Shown here piece after piece: positions 1 to 9,567 of a DNA stretch of 64,000 nucleotides. Origin of the DNA: CAWGXZ01 sp963826695 (lineage in GTDB: Bacteria; Pseudomonadota; Gammaproteobacteria; Burkholderiales; Burkholderiaceae_C); the NCBI GenBank assembly GCA_963826695.1, contig CAWGXZ010000004.1:1-64000 (forward strand). Direction: 5' to 3'. Each line of letters begins with the position of its first letter. Within the stretch, counting starts at the first letter, position 1. Position numbers and translations under genes: made by a program. The notes below the pieces were generated by a model that worked only from the letters and a program-made list of their open reading frames with translations, was not told the origin of the DNA and made no database searches.

Positions 1-112
1 CTGACGACCATAGCGAGGTGGAACCACTCCTTCCCATCCCGAACAGGACAGTGAAACGCCTCAGCGCCGATGATAGTGCGGATTCCCGTGTGAAAGTAGG
101 TCATCGTCAGGC
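1..112 (+). rRNA. rrf: 5S ribosomal RNA (5' end cut by window edge)
   Basis: The stretch carries the conserved 5S core, including CCCATCCCGAACAGG and GATAGTGCGG, and its first bases (CTGACGACC) pair with the last (GGTCATCGTCAG) to form the terminal helix. The form is that of betaproteobacteria. One to three bases at the 5' end probably lie before the window. It is the end of an rRNA operon whose 16S and 23S genes lie upstream. Confidence 0.95.
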
Positions 113-121
113 TTCTATACC

Positions 122-156
122 AAAGCCCTCCTGCGTGGTCAGGAGGGCTTTTTTTA
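122..156 (+). terminator. Rho-independent terminator of the rRNA operon
   Basis: AAAGCCCTCCT and AGGAGGGCTTT form an 11-bp perfect stem around an 8-base loop, followed by a run of T. It sits about 10 bases after the 5S gene, so it ends the rRNA transcript just before yajC. Confidence 0.93.
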
Positions 157-194
157 TTTGTTGATCGCCTGCTCGGCGATGACGAGGTGATTGA

Positions 195-527
195 ATGCTG
201 ATTTCGTCTGCGTATGCGCAAGCGGCTCCGGCCGCTTTAGGTGCCGAATCCATGTTCGGTAGTCTCGGCTCCATGCTGCCGCTCGTGCTCATGTTCGTGG
301 TGCTTTACTTCGTCATGATCAGGCCGCAGATGAAACGGCAGAAGGAGCACAAGGCCATGATCGAGGCCCTCGCCAAGGGTGATGAGGTCGTGATCGGCGG
401 CGGCATCCTGGGCCGGGTTGCTCGTCTTGGCGATTCGCATTTGCATGTTGAAGTCGCGGGCGGAGTGGAACTTCAGGTTCAGCGGTCTGCAGTGGTTCAG
501 GTGCTTCCGAAGGGTACGTTCAAGTAG
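195..527 (+). CDS. yajC: Preprotein translocase subunit YajC
   Basis: Small inner-membrane subunit of the SecDF-YajC complex that assists SecYEG. The 110-residue product has a short N-terminal segment, one membrane span at about residues 27-45 and the family-typical basic stretch MIRPQMKRQKEH right after it, followed by a cytoplasmic domain with GDEVVIGGGILGRV. Length is usual for the family. A purine-rich GAGGTGA lies just before the ATG. secD starts 19 bases downstream, so yajC-secD-secF read as one operon. Unusually, the gene follows an rRNA operon terminator directly; tgt or queA, its common neighbours, are not seen. Confidence 0.95.
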   Translation: MLISSAYAQAAPAALGAESMFGSLGSMLPLVLMFVVLYFVMIRPQMKRQKEHKAMIEALAKGDEVVIGGGILGRVARLGDSHLHVEVAGGVELQVQRSAVVQVLPKGTFK

Positions 528-546
528 TCGTGCTGGGCACACATCG

Positions 547-2421
547 ATGAACCGCTACCCTTTCTGGAAGTACCTGGTTCTGGGCGTCGCACTTCTGCTA
601 GCGATTGTCTATACGCTTCCCAACCTGTTTGGCGAAGCGCCTGCGGTGCAGGTTAGCAGTGCCAAGGCGACGCTGAAGGTCGACAGTTCGATGGTCACCC
701 GGGTCGAGCAAGTACTCGCTGGTGAGAGGCTTCGCGCCGAGCACGTCTTTTTCGATGGGAACTCGGTCAAGGCGCGGTTCGCCGATGGCGATGCGCAATT
801 GCGTGCCCGCGAACTTTTGGCACGATCTTTGAACCCGGATGCCGCCAACCCTGGCTATATCGTTGCGTTAAACCTCCTTTCGCGTTCGCCTGCGTGGCTT
901 GCCCAGCTCCGGGCGCTTCCTATGTACCTTGGGCTCGATCTGCGTGGCGGCGTTCACTTCTTGATGCAGGTCGACATGAAGTCAGTGCTCGGGAAGCGGT
1001 CGGAGGCGCTGGCCGGCGATATTCGCCAGCGGCTTCGCGAGAAGGGGGTTCGGCATGGCGGTATCGGTCGTGACGGGGATGGCGTCACCATCCGTTTCCG
1101 AGATCCGGGTACCGCGGCGCGCGCCCGCGAGGTTCTGAATGGTGAATTTCCCGACCTGGTTTGGTCTGACTTGCCCGACGGTGCCGAGTTGCTGCTTCGG
1201 GGCGTTCTCAAGCCGGAAGCGGCGCGTCGGGTGCTCGATGGCGCGGTGAAGCAAAACATCACGACGCTCCACAACCGGGTCAACGAGCTTGGAGTTGCGG
1301 AGCCGGTTATTCAGCAGCAGGGCCTCGACCGGGTGGTCGTCCAGCTTCCCGGTGTTCAGGACACGGCGAAGGCAAAGGACATCATCGGTCGCACCGCGAC
1401 GCTCGAAATCCGCCTGGTCGACGAGAGCAGCGAAGCCCTGGCTGCTGGCACATCCGGCGGTACTCCGTTTGGTATGGATCGCTTCCTTGAGCGCAACGGT
1501 TCCCCGCTGGTCGTGAAGCGCCAGGTCATTCTGACCGGCGAGAACCTCACGGATGCGCAAGCTGGATTTGACGGCCAGACACATGAGCCCACGGTCAATC
1601 TGACGCTGGACGCAAACGGCAGCCGGATCTTCCGTGATGTGACGCGGGAAAACGTCGGCAAGCGGATGGCGATCCTGCTGTTTGAGAAAGGCCGCGGTGA
1701 AGTGGTGACCGCACCCGTTATCCGCAGCGAAATCGGCGGCGGGCGGGTGCAGATCTCGGGCCGTATGACGACTGCCGAGGCGAACGACACGGCACTGTTG
1801 CTGCGATCGGGCTCGCTGGCCGCACCGATGGAGATCATCGAGGAGCGGACGGTTGGCCCCAGTCTGGGCGCAGAAAACATCGCGATGGGCTTCAACAGCG
1901 TGATCTACGGCTTTACTGCGATTGCGCTTTTCATGTGCGCGTATTACATGCTGTTCGGGGTTTTCTCGACGCTGGCATTGGCATTCAATCTGTTGCTTCT
2001 GGTGGCGGTGCTGTCGATGCTGCAGGCGACCCTGACCCTGCCGGGCATCGCTGCGATTGCATTGACATTGGGCATGGCCATCGACGCAAACGTGCTGATC
2101 AACGAGCGGATTCGCGAGGAGTTGCGCGGTGGTGCTGCCGGCCAGGCGGCGATTCAGATGGGCTACGAGAAGGCGTTTGCGACCATCCTCGATTCGAACA
2201 TCACCACCTTGATTGCTGCGGTTGCGTTGTTGACCTTCGGGTCCGGCCCGGTACGGGGTTTCGCGGTTGTTCACTGTCTCGGCATTCTGACGTCGATGTT
2301 TTCTGCGGTGATGTTTTCCAGAGGTTTGGTCAACCTGTGGTATGGCGGACGCAAGCGGCTGAAGACGGTCGCCATCGGGCAGGTCTGGCGTCCATCCGCC
2401 GGGCAGTCGACGAGCGGCTAA
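547..2421 (+). CDS. secD: Protein translocase subunit SecD
   Basis: Inner-membrane subunit that uses the proton gradient to help pull exported proteins through SecYEG. The product of 624 residues has a first membrane span at about residues 8-27, the SecD signature LGLDLRGG at 128-135, a large periplasmic part and a block of five membrane spans from about residue 460 to the end (starting near GFNSVIYGFTAIALFMCAYY), with the conserved GMAIDANVLINERIREE segment. The reading frame is open from 418, but the ATG at 547 (MNRYPFWKYLVL) gives the usual N-terminus and avoids overlapping yajC. secF follows 55 bases later. Confidence 0.96.
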   Translation: MNRYPFWKYLVLGVALLLAIVYTLPNLFGEAPAVQVSSAKATLKVDSSMVTRVEQVLAGERLRAEHVFFDGNSVKARFADGDAQLRARELLARSLNPDAANPGYIVALNLLSRSPAWLAQLRALPMYLGLDLRGGVHFLMQVDMKSVLGKRSEALAGDIRQRLREKGVRHGGIGRDGDGVTIRFRDPGTAARAREVLNGEFPDLVWSDLPDGAELLLRGVLKPEAARRVLDGAVKQNITTLHNRVNELGVAEPVIQQQGLDRVVVQLPGVQDTAKAKDIIGRTATLEIRLVDESSEALAAGTSGGTPFGMDRFLERNGSPLVVKRQVILTGENLTDAQAGFDGQTHEPTVNLTLDANGSRIFRDVTRENVGKRMAILLFEKGRGEVVTAPVIRSEIGGGRVQISGRMTTAEANDTALLLRSGSLAAPMEIIEERTVGPSLGAENIAMGFNSVIYGFTAIALFMCAYYMLFGVFSTLALAFNLLLLVAVLSMLQATLTLPGIAAIALTLGMAIDANVLINERIREELRGGAAGQAAIQMGYEKAFATILDSNITTLIAAVALLTFGSGPVRGFAVVHCLGILTSMFSAVMFSRGLVNLWYGGRKRLKTVAIGQVWRPSAGQSTSG

Positions 2422-2476
2422 ACCGCAAAGGTTTCGCGTTCGCCCGGCTGCGGCGGCGCATCAATGGGCACGATCC

Positions 2477-3508
2477 ATGGAGTTCTTCCGAATCCACCGC
2501 GACATACCGTTCATGCGGTATGCGCTGGTGCTGAATACGATTTCATTGGTGACTTTCCTGGCCGCGGTGTTCTTCATCGCGACGCGGGGCTTGCATCTCT
2601 CGGTCGAGTTCACCGGCGGCACGGTCGTCGAAGTCGCGTACTCGAAGGCGGCTGACGTCAACCGCATTCGCGATACGTTGCAGCCCTTGCAACTGGGCGA
2701 TGTTCAGGTTCAGACTTTCGGCAGCTCGCGCGATGTGCTGATTCGCCTGCCCGTTCGGGCGGACGTCAAGCAAGCCGATGTGGTTGCCCGCGTGTTCTCG
2801 GAGCTCTGCCGGGTGGAGGGTTCGTCCGTTTCGACCCAGGAAACGGTCAGCGACAAGGGGGAGGCGGTGTCGCGGCCCGTTTGTGGCAAGGCGGGGTCGG
2901 AGGCAGTGCGTCTGCAACGCAGTGAATTCGTTGGGCCTTCCGTCGGTGCCGAGCTCGCACGCGACGGCGCGCTTGCCTTGCTGGTGACGATCATCGGCAT
3001 CATGGTCTATCTGGCGTTCCGCTTCGAGTGGAAGTTCTCGGTTGCCGGGATCATCGCGAACCTCCACGATGTGGTCATCATCGTGGGTTTCTTTGCCTTC
3101 TTCCAGTGGGAATTTTCGTTGGCAGTGCTCGCGGCCGTTCTGGCCGTGCTTGGCTACTCGGTGAACGAGTCGGTGGTCATATTCGACCGCATCCGCGAGT
3201 CGTTCCGGCGCTACCGGAAGATGTCGACGCCGGAGGTCATCAATCATTCGATCACCAGCACCATCAGCCGGACCATCATCACCCATGGCAGCACGCTTAT
3301 GATGGTGCTTTCGATGCTGTTCTTCGGCGGGCCGACGCTGCATTACTTCGCGATCGCACTCACCATCGGCATCCTGTTCGGTATCTATTCATCGGTGTTC
3401 GTTGCCGCAGCGATCGCCATGTGGCTGGGGGTGAAGCGCGAGGATCTCGTCCGCCAGTCTGCCAAGGGTGGCGACCCGAACGACCCCAACACAGGGGCCG
3501 TCGTGTAG
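2477..3508 (+). CDS. secF: Protein translocase subunit SecF
   Basis: Partner of SecD in the inner membrane. The 343-residue product has a first span at about residues 16-36, the family signature LSVEFTGGTVVEV (most family members read DFTGGT, so there is an Asp-to-Glu change here), a periplasmic domain and a C-terminal five-span block with GYSVNESVVIFDRIRE. Third gene of the yajC-secD-secF operon. The start at 2477 gives MEFFRIHRDIPFMRY, typical of betaproteobacterial SecF. Confidence 0.96.
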   Translation: MEFFRIHRDIPFMRYALVLNTISLVTFLAAVFFIATRGLHLSVEFTGGTVVEVAYSKAADVNRIRDTLQPLQLGDVQVQTFGSSRDVLIRLPVRADVKQADVVARVFSELCRVEGSSVSTQETVSDKGEAVSRPVCGKAGSEAVRLQRSEFVGPSVGAELARDGALALLVTIIGIMVYLAFRFEWKFSVAGIIANLHDVVIIVGFFAFFQWEFSLAVLAAVLAVLGYSVNESVVIFDRIRESFRRYRKMSTPEVINHSITSTISRTIITHGSTLMMVLSMLFFGGPTLHYFAIALTIGILFGIYSSVFVAAAIAMWLGVKREDLVRQSAKGGDPNDPNTGAVV

Positions 3509-3548
3509 AGTTGCAGGGACTTCTCACCCCCCAGGGACGGCTCATTTC

Positions 3549-5864
3549 ATGGCGAACCTCGCCGACAGGCCAGCCATAGCCGCCCGAGCGCGGCAAAATT
3601 TTGCACAGCGGCTCTCTGCAGGAGTCCCTCAGGTGCTCCGTGCGGTGGACACGGCGGCGCGTGCCCTGGTGGGGGAGGTCGCAGAGCCGAACCTTGTCAT
3701 GCGGCGCCGGCAGTTGGTCGACGATCTTCAGGAAGCACTCCCTACCTGGGAAGCGCACGTGGAGACACTGATCCAGCGAGCGGTTGCCACCCCCGGCGTG
3801 TCGCTGACGATGCTCGGCGCCTTGCCGTCTTCGGGCGGCAGCGATGCACGCATGGGGCTGGTCGACAACGCGGCGATCGAAAACGAAATCCTGACATCGC
3901 GGCTTGCGCTGGCGATGATGGACCGCGCTTCGTGGGAGTTCACCGACCTTCGCTCGCGCATCACCATGCTGCAAGGCACCGAAGAACTGGACCCGGCCGA
4001 CATTCTGCGGCCGCATGTTCTTGCCCGGATCGTGACCAGCGCCTGGCAGCTGGCCGGCTTGCGTCAGGACAGCTGGCGGCTGCTGCATACCGCCCTGCAT
4101 GAGGAGTTCGCGCGCTTCCTCGAAGAGGCGTACCACGAGAGCAATCGCGAGCTGGTAACCCAGGGCGTGCTGCCCGAAATCGACCTGCGTCCGCTGATCC
4201 GGCGCGCGGCAGACCCGACTTTTGTTTCCGGGGGCTATTCATCGGCTGGCGGGTGGGGCGAGTCCTCGCACCGGTCGGGCGTGGGCCATGCATCCGGCGC
4301 CGGCCCGAGTGTGCCGGCCCGTGTACCGGTCGTGGAAGAAACGCGGCTGCTGACGCGACCTGGATCGATCACCAAGGGTGTCGAACCGGGCGAAGCGGTA
4401 CTCACTCGACTGAATCGCCTGATCGGCCGACAGTTGCCGGATTTCGCCCAGACGGCTGCGGCGGTGCCGGCATCTCCGGTGCTCACACGCGCGATCGGCG
4501 ACGCGCAACGCGGCATTGCCCAGCGCTTCGAGCCAGTGTCGAACAGCGATGGACGTTCGCCCTCAGTCAGCTCGGCGGCGGTTCTCGAAGAGCTGCACCA
4601 GCGCAAGCAGGCCCTCAAACGCGCCGCGACAACGCCTGTCGAGCGCGCGACGATCGAGATCGTGGCATTGCTGTTCCAGAGTCTGCTGACCGAAGAGCGG
4701 CTTCCGGCGACGGTGCGGGTCTGGTTTGCGCGGCTGCAGATGCCGGTTCTGCGCGTTGCCGTCGGCGAACCCGACTTCTTTGCTGCTGCGGATCATCCGG
4801 CTCGGCGGCTGATCGACCGCATGGGCGCTTGCGTGATGGGCTTCGACAGCGGCGCCCAGACCAGCGGCGACCTGCTCGAACGTGAGATCAAGCGGGTGGT
4901 GCAGGTCGTCGAAGCGTATCCGGATACCGGCAGGCGCGTCTTCCAGACCGTGCTGGCCGAGTTCGAGCGCTTTCTGGAGCATTACTTTCAGAACGACAAC
5001 GAAGCCTCGCGAAAAGGCGTTTCGCTGGCGCAGCAGGTCGAGCAGCGCGAAACCCTGGCGATCCAGTTCACGATCGAGCTGCGTCGGATGCTCAGCGAAA
5101 TGCCGGTCCAGGAAGGAGTGCGCGAGTTTCTCTTTCAGGTCTGGGCCGACGTGCTGGCGATGGCTGCGGTGAAGTCGGGCCTGCAAAGCACCGAAGTCAA
5201 GAACATGAAGCGCGCGGCGGCTGATCTGATCTGGTCGGCAAGCGCCAAGATTTCTCGCGAAGAACGCGCCGCTGTGATCCGCCGTCTGCCGCCGCTGCTG
5301 AAGACCTTGCGCGAAGGCATGAGCCACGCCGGTCTGGCACCGGCCAAGCAGGACGAGCATGTCGCTCGACTCAACAGCTCGCTGGCAGCAGCCTTCACCG
5401 CACGCGCCGGCGCCATCTCGCGCGAGCGGCTCGAGGAACTGATGAGTCGCCTCGAGAGCATCGAGGAGCTGCTGCCGGACGCCGACGAAGGCGAGATAGA
5501 CCAATCGTTGATGTCCGATCTGTCCGGCCACGAAAGCGCCGATCTGGAAGTGGTTTCCGAAGGTGGCTCGGCACCGAGCAAGGCCATGCTCGAGGTCGCC
5601 GGCGCACTTCAGATCGGCAGCTGGTACAAGCTCGACTACCGCGGCCGCAACGAGCCGGTGCAGGTTGCCTGGCAGGGCCTGCGGCGGCACATGACGCTCT
5701 TTGTCTCGCCGCAGGGGCGCGGCATTCTTTTCCAGAAGAAGCGACTGGCCGCATTCCTGCAGGCCGGGCTGCTGGTGGCGGCGCAGGAAGAGTCGCTGAC
5801 GGTGCGCGCCACGCGCAGTGCGCTGGCCAAGATCGACGCCGATCCGTCGCGCCTGTTGAACTGA
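3549..5864 (+). CDS. DUF1631 family protein
   Basis: A 771-residue, soluble-looking, mostly helical protein of the DUF1631 family, found in beta- and gammaproteobacteria; no biochemical role is established. Visible features are a long N-terminal helical part, a low-complexity Gly/Ser linker near residues 225-250, a central segment containing RLIDRMGACVMGFDSG, and a C-terminal beta-rich part (IGSWYKLDYRGRNEPVQVAWQ) resembling PilZ-like DUF1631 tails, which in other families bind cyclic di-GMP; that link is inference. The frame is open further upstream to 3468, but the ATG at 3549 (MANLADRPAIAARAR) avoids overlapping secF. Spacing of 40 bases after secF leaves co-transcription possible. Confidence 0.85.
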   Translation: MANLADRPAIAARARQNFAQRLSAGVPQVLRAVDTAARALVGEVAEPNLVMRRRQLVDDLQEALPTWEAHVETLIQRAVATPGVSLTMLGALPSSGGSDARMGLVDNAAIENEILTSRLALAMMDRASWEFTDLRSRITMLQGTEELDPADILRPHVLARIVTSAWQLAGLRQDSWRLLHTALHEEFARFLEEAYHESNRELVTQGVLPEIDLRPLIRRAADPTFVSGGYSSAGGWGESSHRSGVGHASGAGPSVPARVPVVEETRLLTRPGSITKGVEPGEAVLTRLNRLIGRQLPDFAQTAAAVPASPVLTRAIGDAQRGIAQRFEPVSNSDGRSPSVSSAAVLEELHQRKQALKRAATTPVERATIEIVALLFQSLLTEERLPATVRVWFARLQMPVLRVAVGEPDFFAAADHPARRLIDRMGACVMGFDSGAQTSGDLLEREIKRVVQVVEAYPDTGRRVFQTVLAEFERFLEHYFQNDNEASRKGVSLAQQVEQRETLAIQFTIELRRMLSEMPVQEGVREFLFQVWADVLAMAAVKSGLQSTEVKNMKRAAADLIWSASAKISREERAAVIRRLPPLLKTLREGMSHAGLAPAKQDEHVARLNSSLAAAFTARAGAISRERLEELMSRLESIEELLPDADEGEIDQSLMSDLSGHESADLEVVSEGGSAPSKAMLEVAGALQIGSWYKLDYRGRNEPVQVAWQGLRRHMTLFVSPQGRGILFQKKRLAAFLQAGLLVAAQEESLTVRATRSALAKIDADPSRLLN

Positions 5865-5894
5865 GCCCCCTGGCCGGGCAGGCAGCCAGCCGCG

Positions 5895-6347
5895 TCAGTG
5901 GATCAGCCGCTCGTCCTCGTCGACGAACAGCTCGTCGAGGATCAGCGCATCGGGCTCCTCGCCGAGGCTCCAGAAGACCATCAGCACGATGACCTTCAAG
6001 TCCTCGAGGTCGAGCGGACCCCCCGATATGGCGCTGGCACGGTCGATCACCATCTCACGCATCGGCGGCGGCAGGACGCCTGCCGCTTCCAGAAAGCTGA
6101 TGAATCCGATCGACGCCTCGCCGAGGTGATCCTGCTCCGCGGGTGAGTAGACGCGCAGGCTTTGCTCGCCCTGGGTGCCGACATACGAGTCCGATGCGGC
6201 GGCAAGGCCGTCGAGCCAGACCAGGGCGTCGTGAATCTCTTCCGACTCGAAGCCGACTGCCGACAGCTTGCGCTTGAGCTGTACATGGTCCGGACAAGCG
6301 TCCGGCCGCCAGTACGTCTCGTAGAGGTAGACAAGCACTTCGAACAT
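5895..6347 (-). CDS. smg: DUF494/Smg family protein
   Basis: Smg-type protein of 150 residues beginning MFEVLVYLYETYWR and ending in an acidic ELFVDEDERLIH, both typical of the family. In betaproteobacteria it is coded next to dprA, as here, but its function is not established. The frame continues upstream to 6401, and the ATG at 6347 is chosen because it gives the conserved N-terminus. It is downstream of dprA on the same strand, 85 bases away. Confidence 0.9.
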   Translation of the reverse strand: MFEVLVYLYETYWRPDACPDHVQLKRKLSAVGFESEEIHDALVWLDGLAAASDSYVGTQGEQSLRVYSPAEQDHLGEASIGFISFLEAAGVLPPPMREMVIDRASAISGGPLDLEDLKVIVLMVFWSLGEEPDALILDELFVDEDERLIH

Positions 6348-6432
6348 GAAATGACTATAACGCAGCGTTTTGGGCCACCTGGCGGCTGCTTTCGTGCGCA
6401 TGGCACCGCGGACCGCCGCAGACCCGAGCGGT

Positions 6433-7575
6433 TCAGCTGCGTGCCATGCGCTGAAACAGTTGCCCGGGCAGGCGTGCGACCTGGCCGACCAGTTCGAGCT
6501 CGAGCAGCCGGGCGTTGAGCTCGGCGGCCGAGCAGCCCGTCCGCGCGATCAGCGCTTCGATCGATGCGGGTTCGTGCCCCAGCGCCTCGAGCAAGCGGTC
6601 CTGCGCACCGGTTGCGGCGGACGACGAGGCCGCAACTGCAACTGCAGCGCCTTCGGTACCCGCCAAGCGCTGCGGCCCGCTGGCGCGTGGCGGCAACGCG
6701 TCGAGGATGTCGCCGACTGAATCGACCAGCTGGGCGCCCTGCTTGATGAGCTGATGGCAGCCGCGCGATTGCGGCGAATGGATCGAGCCCGGAATGGCAA
6801 AAACATCGCGCCCCGCCTCGACCGCCATCCGGGCGGTGATCAGCGAGCCCGACTGCAAGGCGGCTTCGACCACGAGCGTGCCGAGTGAAAGGCCTGCGAT
6901 CAGGCGGTTGCGCTGCGGAAACTGCGCCGCGAGCGGCGGTGTGCCGAGCGCGAACTCGCTGACCATCAACCCATCGCGAGCCAGCTGACGCGCCAGTTCC
7001 TGATGCCGATCGGGGTAGACCCGATCGAGCCCGGTACCGACCACCGCCACGCTCGACCCGCTGCCTTCGAGCCCGCCGCGATGCGCTGCCGCGTCGATGC
7101 CGAGCGCCAGCCCCGAGACAATCGCATAGCCTGACCGGCTGAGCTGGGCTGCAAAGGCGCGGGCGTTCTCGGTGCCCTGCGGCGTCGGGTTCCGGCTGCC
7201 GACGACCGCAACCGAATCGGCAGCCAGGAGGCGCCGGTTGCCCTCGAGATAAAGCAGCAGTGGCGGGTCGGACGTTTCAAGCAGCAGCGCAGGATAGTCG
7301 TCGTCGCCCAGCAGCACCAGCCCACGTGGCGCCTCGCCATGGCTCGTCCCCAGCCATTGCAGCGTGGCCTCGACCGTGCGTTCCAGCTTCGCGGGCGCGG
7401 CATGCAGCGCCTGCACGACCTGGGGGGCGACGACTTCCCCGTGCGCCTGGCGGCTGGCCGCAAAGATGCCCTCGGCCGATGCAAACGCCGCGAGCAGTCG
7501 CCTTGCCGCGGCGCGGCCGACGCCCGGCGTATGCGCCAGTCGCAACCAGGCGGCGAGTTCGTCGCGTTCGATCAC
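6433..7575 (-). CDS. dprA: DNA-processing protein DprA
   Basis: Loads RecA onto incoming single-stranded DNA during natural transformation. The 380-residue product has an N-terminal helix-hairpin-helix-like part (HTPGVGRAAARRLL, residues 15-28), the Rossmann-like core with VAVVGSRNPTPQG (122-134), SGLALGIDAAAHRGG (154-168), FPQRNRLIAGLS (219-230) and IPG (261-263), and a C-terminal winged-helix region at about 325-370. Full length with no break. It sits between smg and a LysM protein on the same strand, the order usual in betaproteobacteria. Confidence 0.96.
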   Translation of the reverse strand: MIERDELAAWLRLAHTPGVGRAAARRLLAAFASAEGIFAASRQAHGEVVAPQVVQALHAAPAKLERTVEATLQWLGTSHGEAPRGLVLLGDDDYPALLLETSDPPLLLYLEGNRRLLAADSVAVVGSRNPTPQGTENARAFAAQLSRSGYAIVSGLALGIDAAAHRGGLEGSGSSVAVVGTGLDRVYPDRHQELARQLARDGLMVSEFALGTPPLAAQFPQRNRLIAGLSLGTLVVEAALQSGSLITARMAVEAGRDVFAIPGSIHSPQSRGCHQLIKQGAQLVDSVGDILDALPPRASGPQRLAGTEGAAVAVAASSSAATGAQDRLLEALGHEPASIEALIARTGCSAAELNARLLELELVGQVARLPGQLFQRMARS

Positions 7576-7591
7576 GACGGCCGCAGCTGAT

Positions 7592-8779
7592 TCACGGTTC
7601 GGTAAAGCGGTCGCCGGGCTTGACCGGGTCTTTGACCGAGAGGATCAGCGCATACGACACCCGCTCGAAGACGCGGAAGACGAACAACTCGCCATGCCGC
7701 TCGTCGGGCAGCTTGAGCAGCGGTCGCGCCGGATCGGTGCGGTCGATCGCCCGTTCGCCGTCGCGCCAGAGCGCCAGCACGTGGCCTCGCTCGATACCGT
7801 CGCGCGAGCCACGGTTCAGCGCCACGATCTGGTTCTGACCCGCGCGCAGGGCGTCACCGTAAACCGACACCAGTTGGCCGGCAATCGGCGTCGCCGGCGG
7901 ATGCGGTGCGTAGTTGGTGAATTCCTGCGGCGGCGAGGGCGCCAGCCGGTCGCCGACATTGGCTTCCTGGCGAACGCCTGTAATCCGGAACGTGGCCGGG
8001 ATGATTTCGGGCTTGCCGTCAGCGCCGGTCCGGGTCGCCCCTTCACGCAGGTATTCGGCCGATCCGACATAGCGTGCTTCGTAACCGAGCACCTCGCGCG
8101 TTCGCGGGTCGCGCAGCGGTGTGGCTTCGCGATAAATGCGGTAGTTCGGCTCGCGGCCGAGCTCCCCGCGCACATAGGCCGTGTCGCCGCGCGAAAGCAG
8201 CACCCGACCCTCCTGGGTGGCAACGATGCGCGGGGCACGCGCAAGCTCGTTCTCCTGGAAGACGACCGCCTCGTTGAGGAAGGGTTCGATCAGCCGGAAC
8301 GGAATCGACGCGATCGCGCCGTCGAAAGCTTCGCGGCGCACCAGCGGCGTGAGGTGCACCGTGGGGCCAGGGCCCGAGCCAATTCCGACGCCGCCCATGC
8401 GCAGCCGGGCACGACCGCCCGAGCGCTCGAGCACCAGCACCTGTCCCGGGTAGATGAGGTGCGGATTGCGCACCTGCTCCAGGTTCATTCCCCAGAGCTC
8501 GGGCCAGCGCCACGGCCGATTGAGAAACAGGCGCGAAATGTCCCAGAGCGTGTCGCCCGGGCGCACCGTGTACGAGTCCGGCGCCGTCGCGGCCAGCTCG
8601 GAGAGAGGCACGCCGGTTTCGGCGACGCGCGTGGCGGTGGCGCGCTGCTCGCTGCTGACGCCCAGATCGGCCGCGCAGATCGCCATTGGCAGGAGGCCGG
8701 TCGCGCCGAGCGCCATAAGGAGCCGTGCGACTCGGCGGCGGGCACCTGGAACGGAGGTCGGGCGAGCGGTTGGCGACAT
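7592..8779 (-). CDS. LysM peptidoglycan-binding domain protein
   Basis: A 395-residue envelope protein. After a basic start comes a hydrophobic segment (LLMALGATGLLPMAICAADL) that fits a signal peptide, then one LysM domain with SYTVRPGDTLWDISRLFL and NPHLIYPGQVLVL. The rest (about 280 residues) is the conserved C-terminal part of this betaproteobacterial family. Function is unknown beyond peptidoglycan binding. The frame is open to 8956; the ATG at 8779 is chosen because it puts the signal peptide near the N-terminus, and 8815 is a possible alternative. It is divergent from def (start 9016) and 16 bases upstream of dprA. Confidence 0.87.
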   Translation of the reverse strand: MSPTARPTSVPGARRRVARLLMALGATGLLPMAICAADLGVSSEQRATATRVAETGVPLSELAATAPDSYTVRPGDTLWDISRLFLNRPWRWPELWGMNLEQVRNPHLIYPGQVLVLERSGGRARLRMGGVGIGSGPGPTVHLTPLVRREAFDGAIASIPFRLIEPFLNEAVVFQENELARAPRIVATQEGRVLLSRGDTAYVRGELGREPNYRIYREATPLRDPRTREVLGYEARYVGSAEYLREGATRTGADGKPEIIPATFRITGVRQEANVGDRLAPSPPQEFTNYAPHPPATPIAGQLVSVYGDALRAGQNQIVALNRGSRDGIERGHVLALWRDGERAIDRTDPARPLLKLPDERHGELFVFRVFERVSYALILSVKDPVKPGDRFTEP

Positions 8780-9015
8780 CGTCGAGAAACTCCGGGTCGG
8801 GGCGAGCGAAGGCATGGCGCCTGTGCGGGAAGGGGATAGGACAGGCGGCAAGCAGCGCAGGTCCAGTTCGGCGAAAATTGCGCGCAACAGCCGGCGATTT
8901 TGCAGGCAAAGCCACCCCGTCGCAATCTGCGGGCGTGCGGCATTCCACGGCTCCATACAACCCGGCGCTCGCGCGCCGCTCCCGGGCGCGGCATTGCGGC
9001 CCCGACCTCCTCGTC

Positions 9016-9528
9016 ATGGCACAGCTTCCGATCCTCTGCTACCCCGACCCGCGCCTGCACCGCGTGGCCAAACCCGTGCAACAGGTCGACGATCGCATCC
9101 GGCGGCTGGCCGACGACATGCTGGAAACCATGTATGCCGCCGAAGGGGTCGGTCTGGCGGCCACCCAGGTGAACGTGCACGAGCGGGTGATCGTCATCGA
9201 TGTTTCCGAATCGCGTGAAGAGCCGCTGGTGCTGATCAATCCGGAACTGGTGGCGGTCAGCGACGAGGTGCGGGTCGGCGACGAGGGTTGCCTGTCGGTG
9301 CCTGCCATCTATGACAAGGTCGAACGCCATGCGCGCGTGACCGTCGCTGCGCTCGATCGCGACGGCCGTCCGTTCCGCTTCGATGCCGAGGGATTGCTCG
9401 GCGTCTGCGTGCAGCACGAAATGGATCACCTGGCGGGCAAGGTCTTCGTCGAATACCTCAGCCCGCTGAAGCGCAGCCGCATCAAGAGCAAGATGCTGAA
9501 AAAGTTGCGCGATGAGCAGCCCGCCTGA
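9016..9528 (+). CDS. def: Peptide deformylase
   Basis: Removes the formyl group from the N-terminal methionine of new proteins. All three metal/active-site motifs are present in the 170-residue product: GVGLAATQ (44-51), EGCLSVP (90-96, metal-binding Cys) and QHEMDHLAGK (133-142, two metal-binding His and catalytic Glu). The ATG at 9016 (MAQLPILCYPDPRL) gives the standard N-terminus, although the frame is open well upstream. fmt, which adds the formyl group, follows 39 bases later. Confidence 0.97.
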   Translation: MAQLPILCYPDPRLHRVAKPVQQVDDRIRRLADDMLETMYAAEGVGLAATQVNVHERVIVIDVSESREEPLVLINPELVAVSDEVRVGDEGCLSVPAIYDKVERHARVTVAALDRDGRPFRFDAEGLLGVCVQHEMDHLAGKVFVEYLSPLKRSRIKSKMLKKLRDEQPA

Positions 9529-9567
9529 GCCGCGCCGGCACACCGCCCCCTCTGCGGCCCCGGTGCA

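Noticed and set aside
982..2274. 430-codon minus-strand frame opposite secD
   Set aside because: Shadow frame rich in Arg, Gln and His; the plus-strand SecD signature leaves no doubt about the coding strand.
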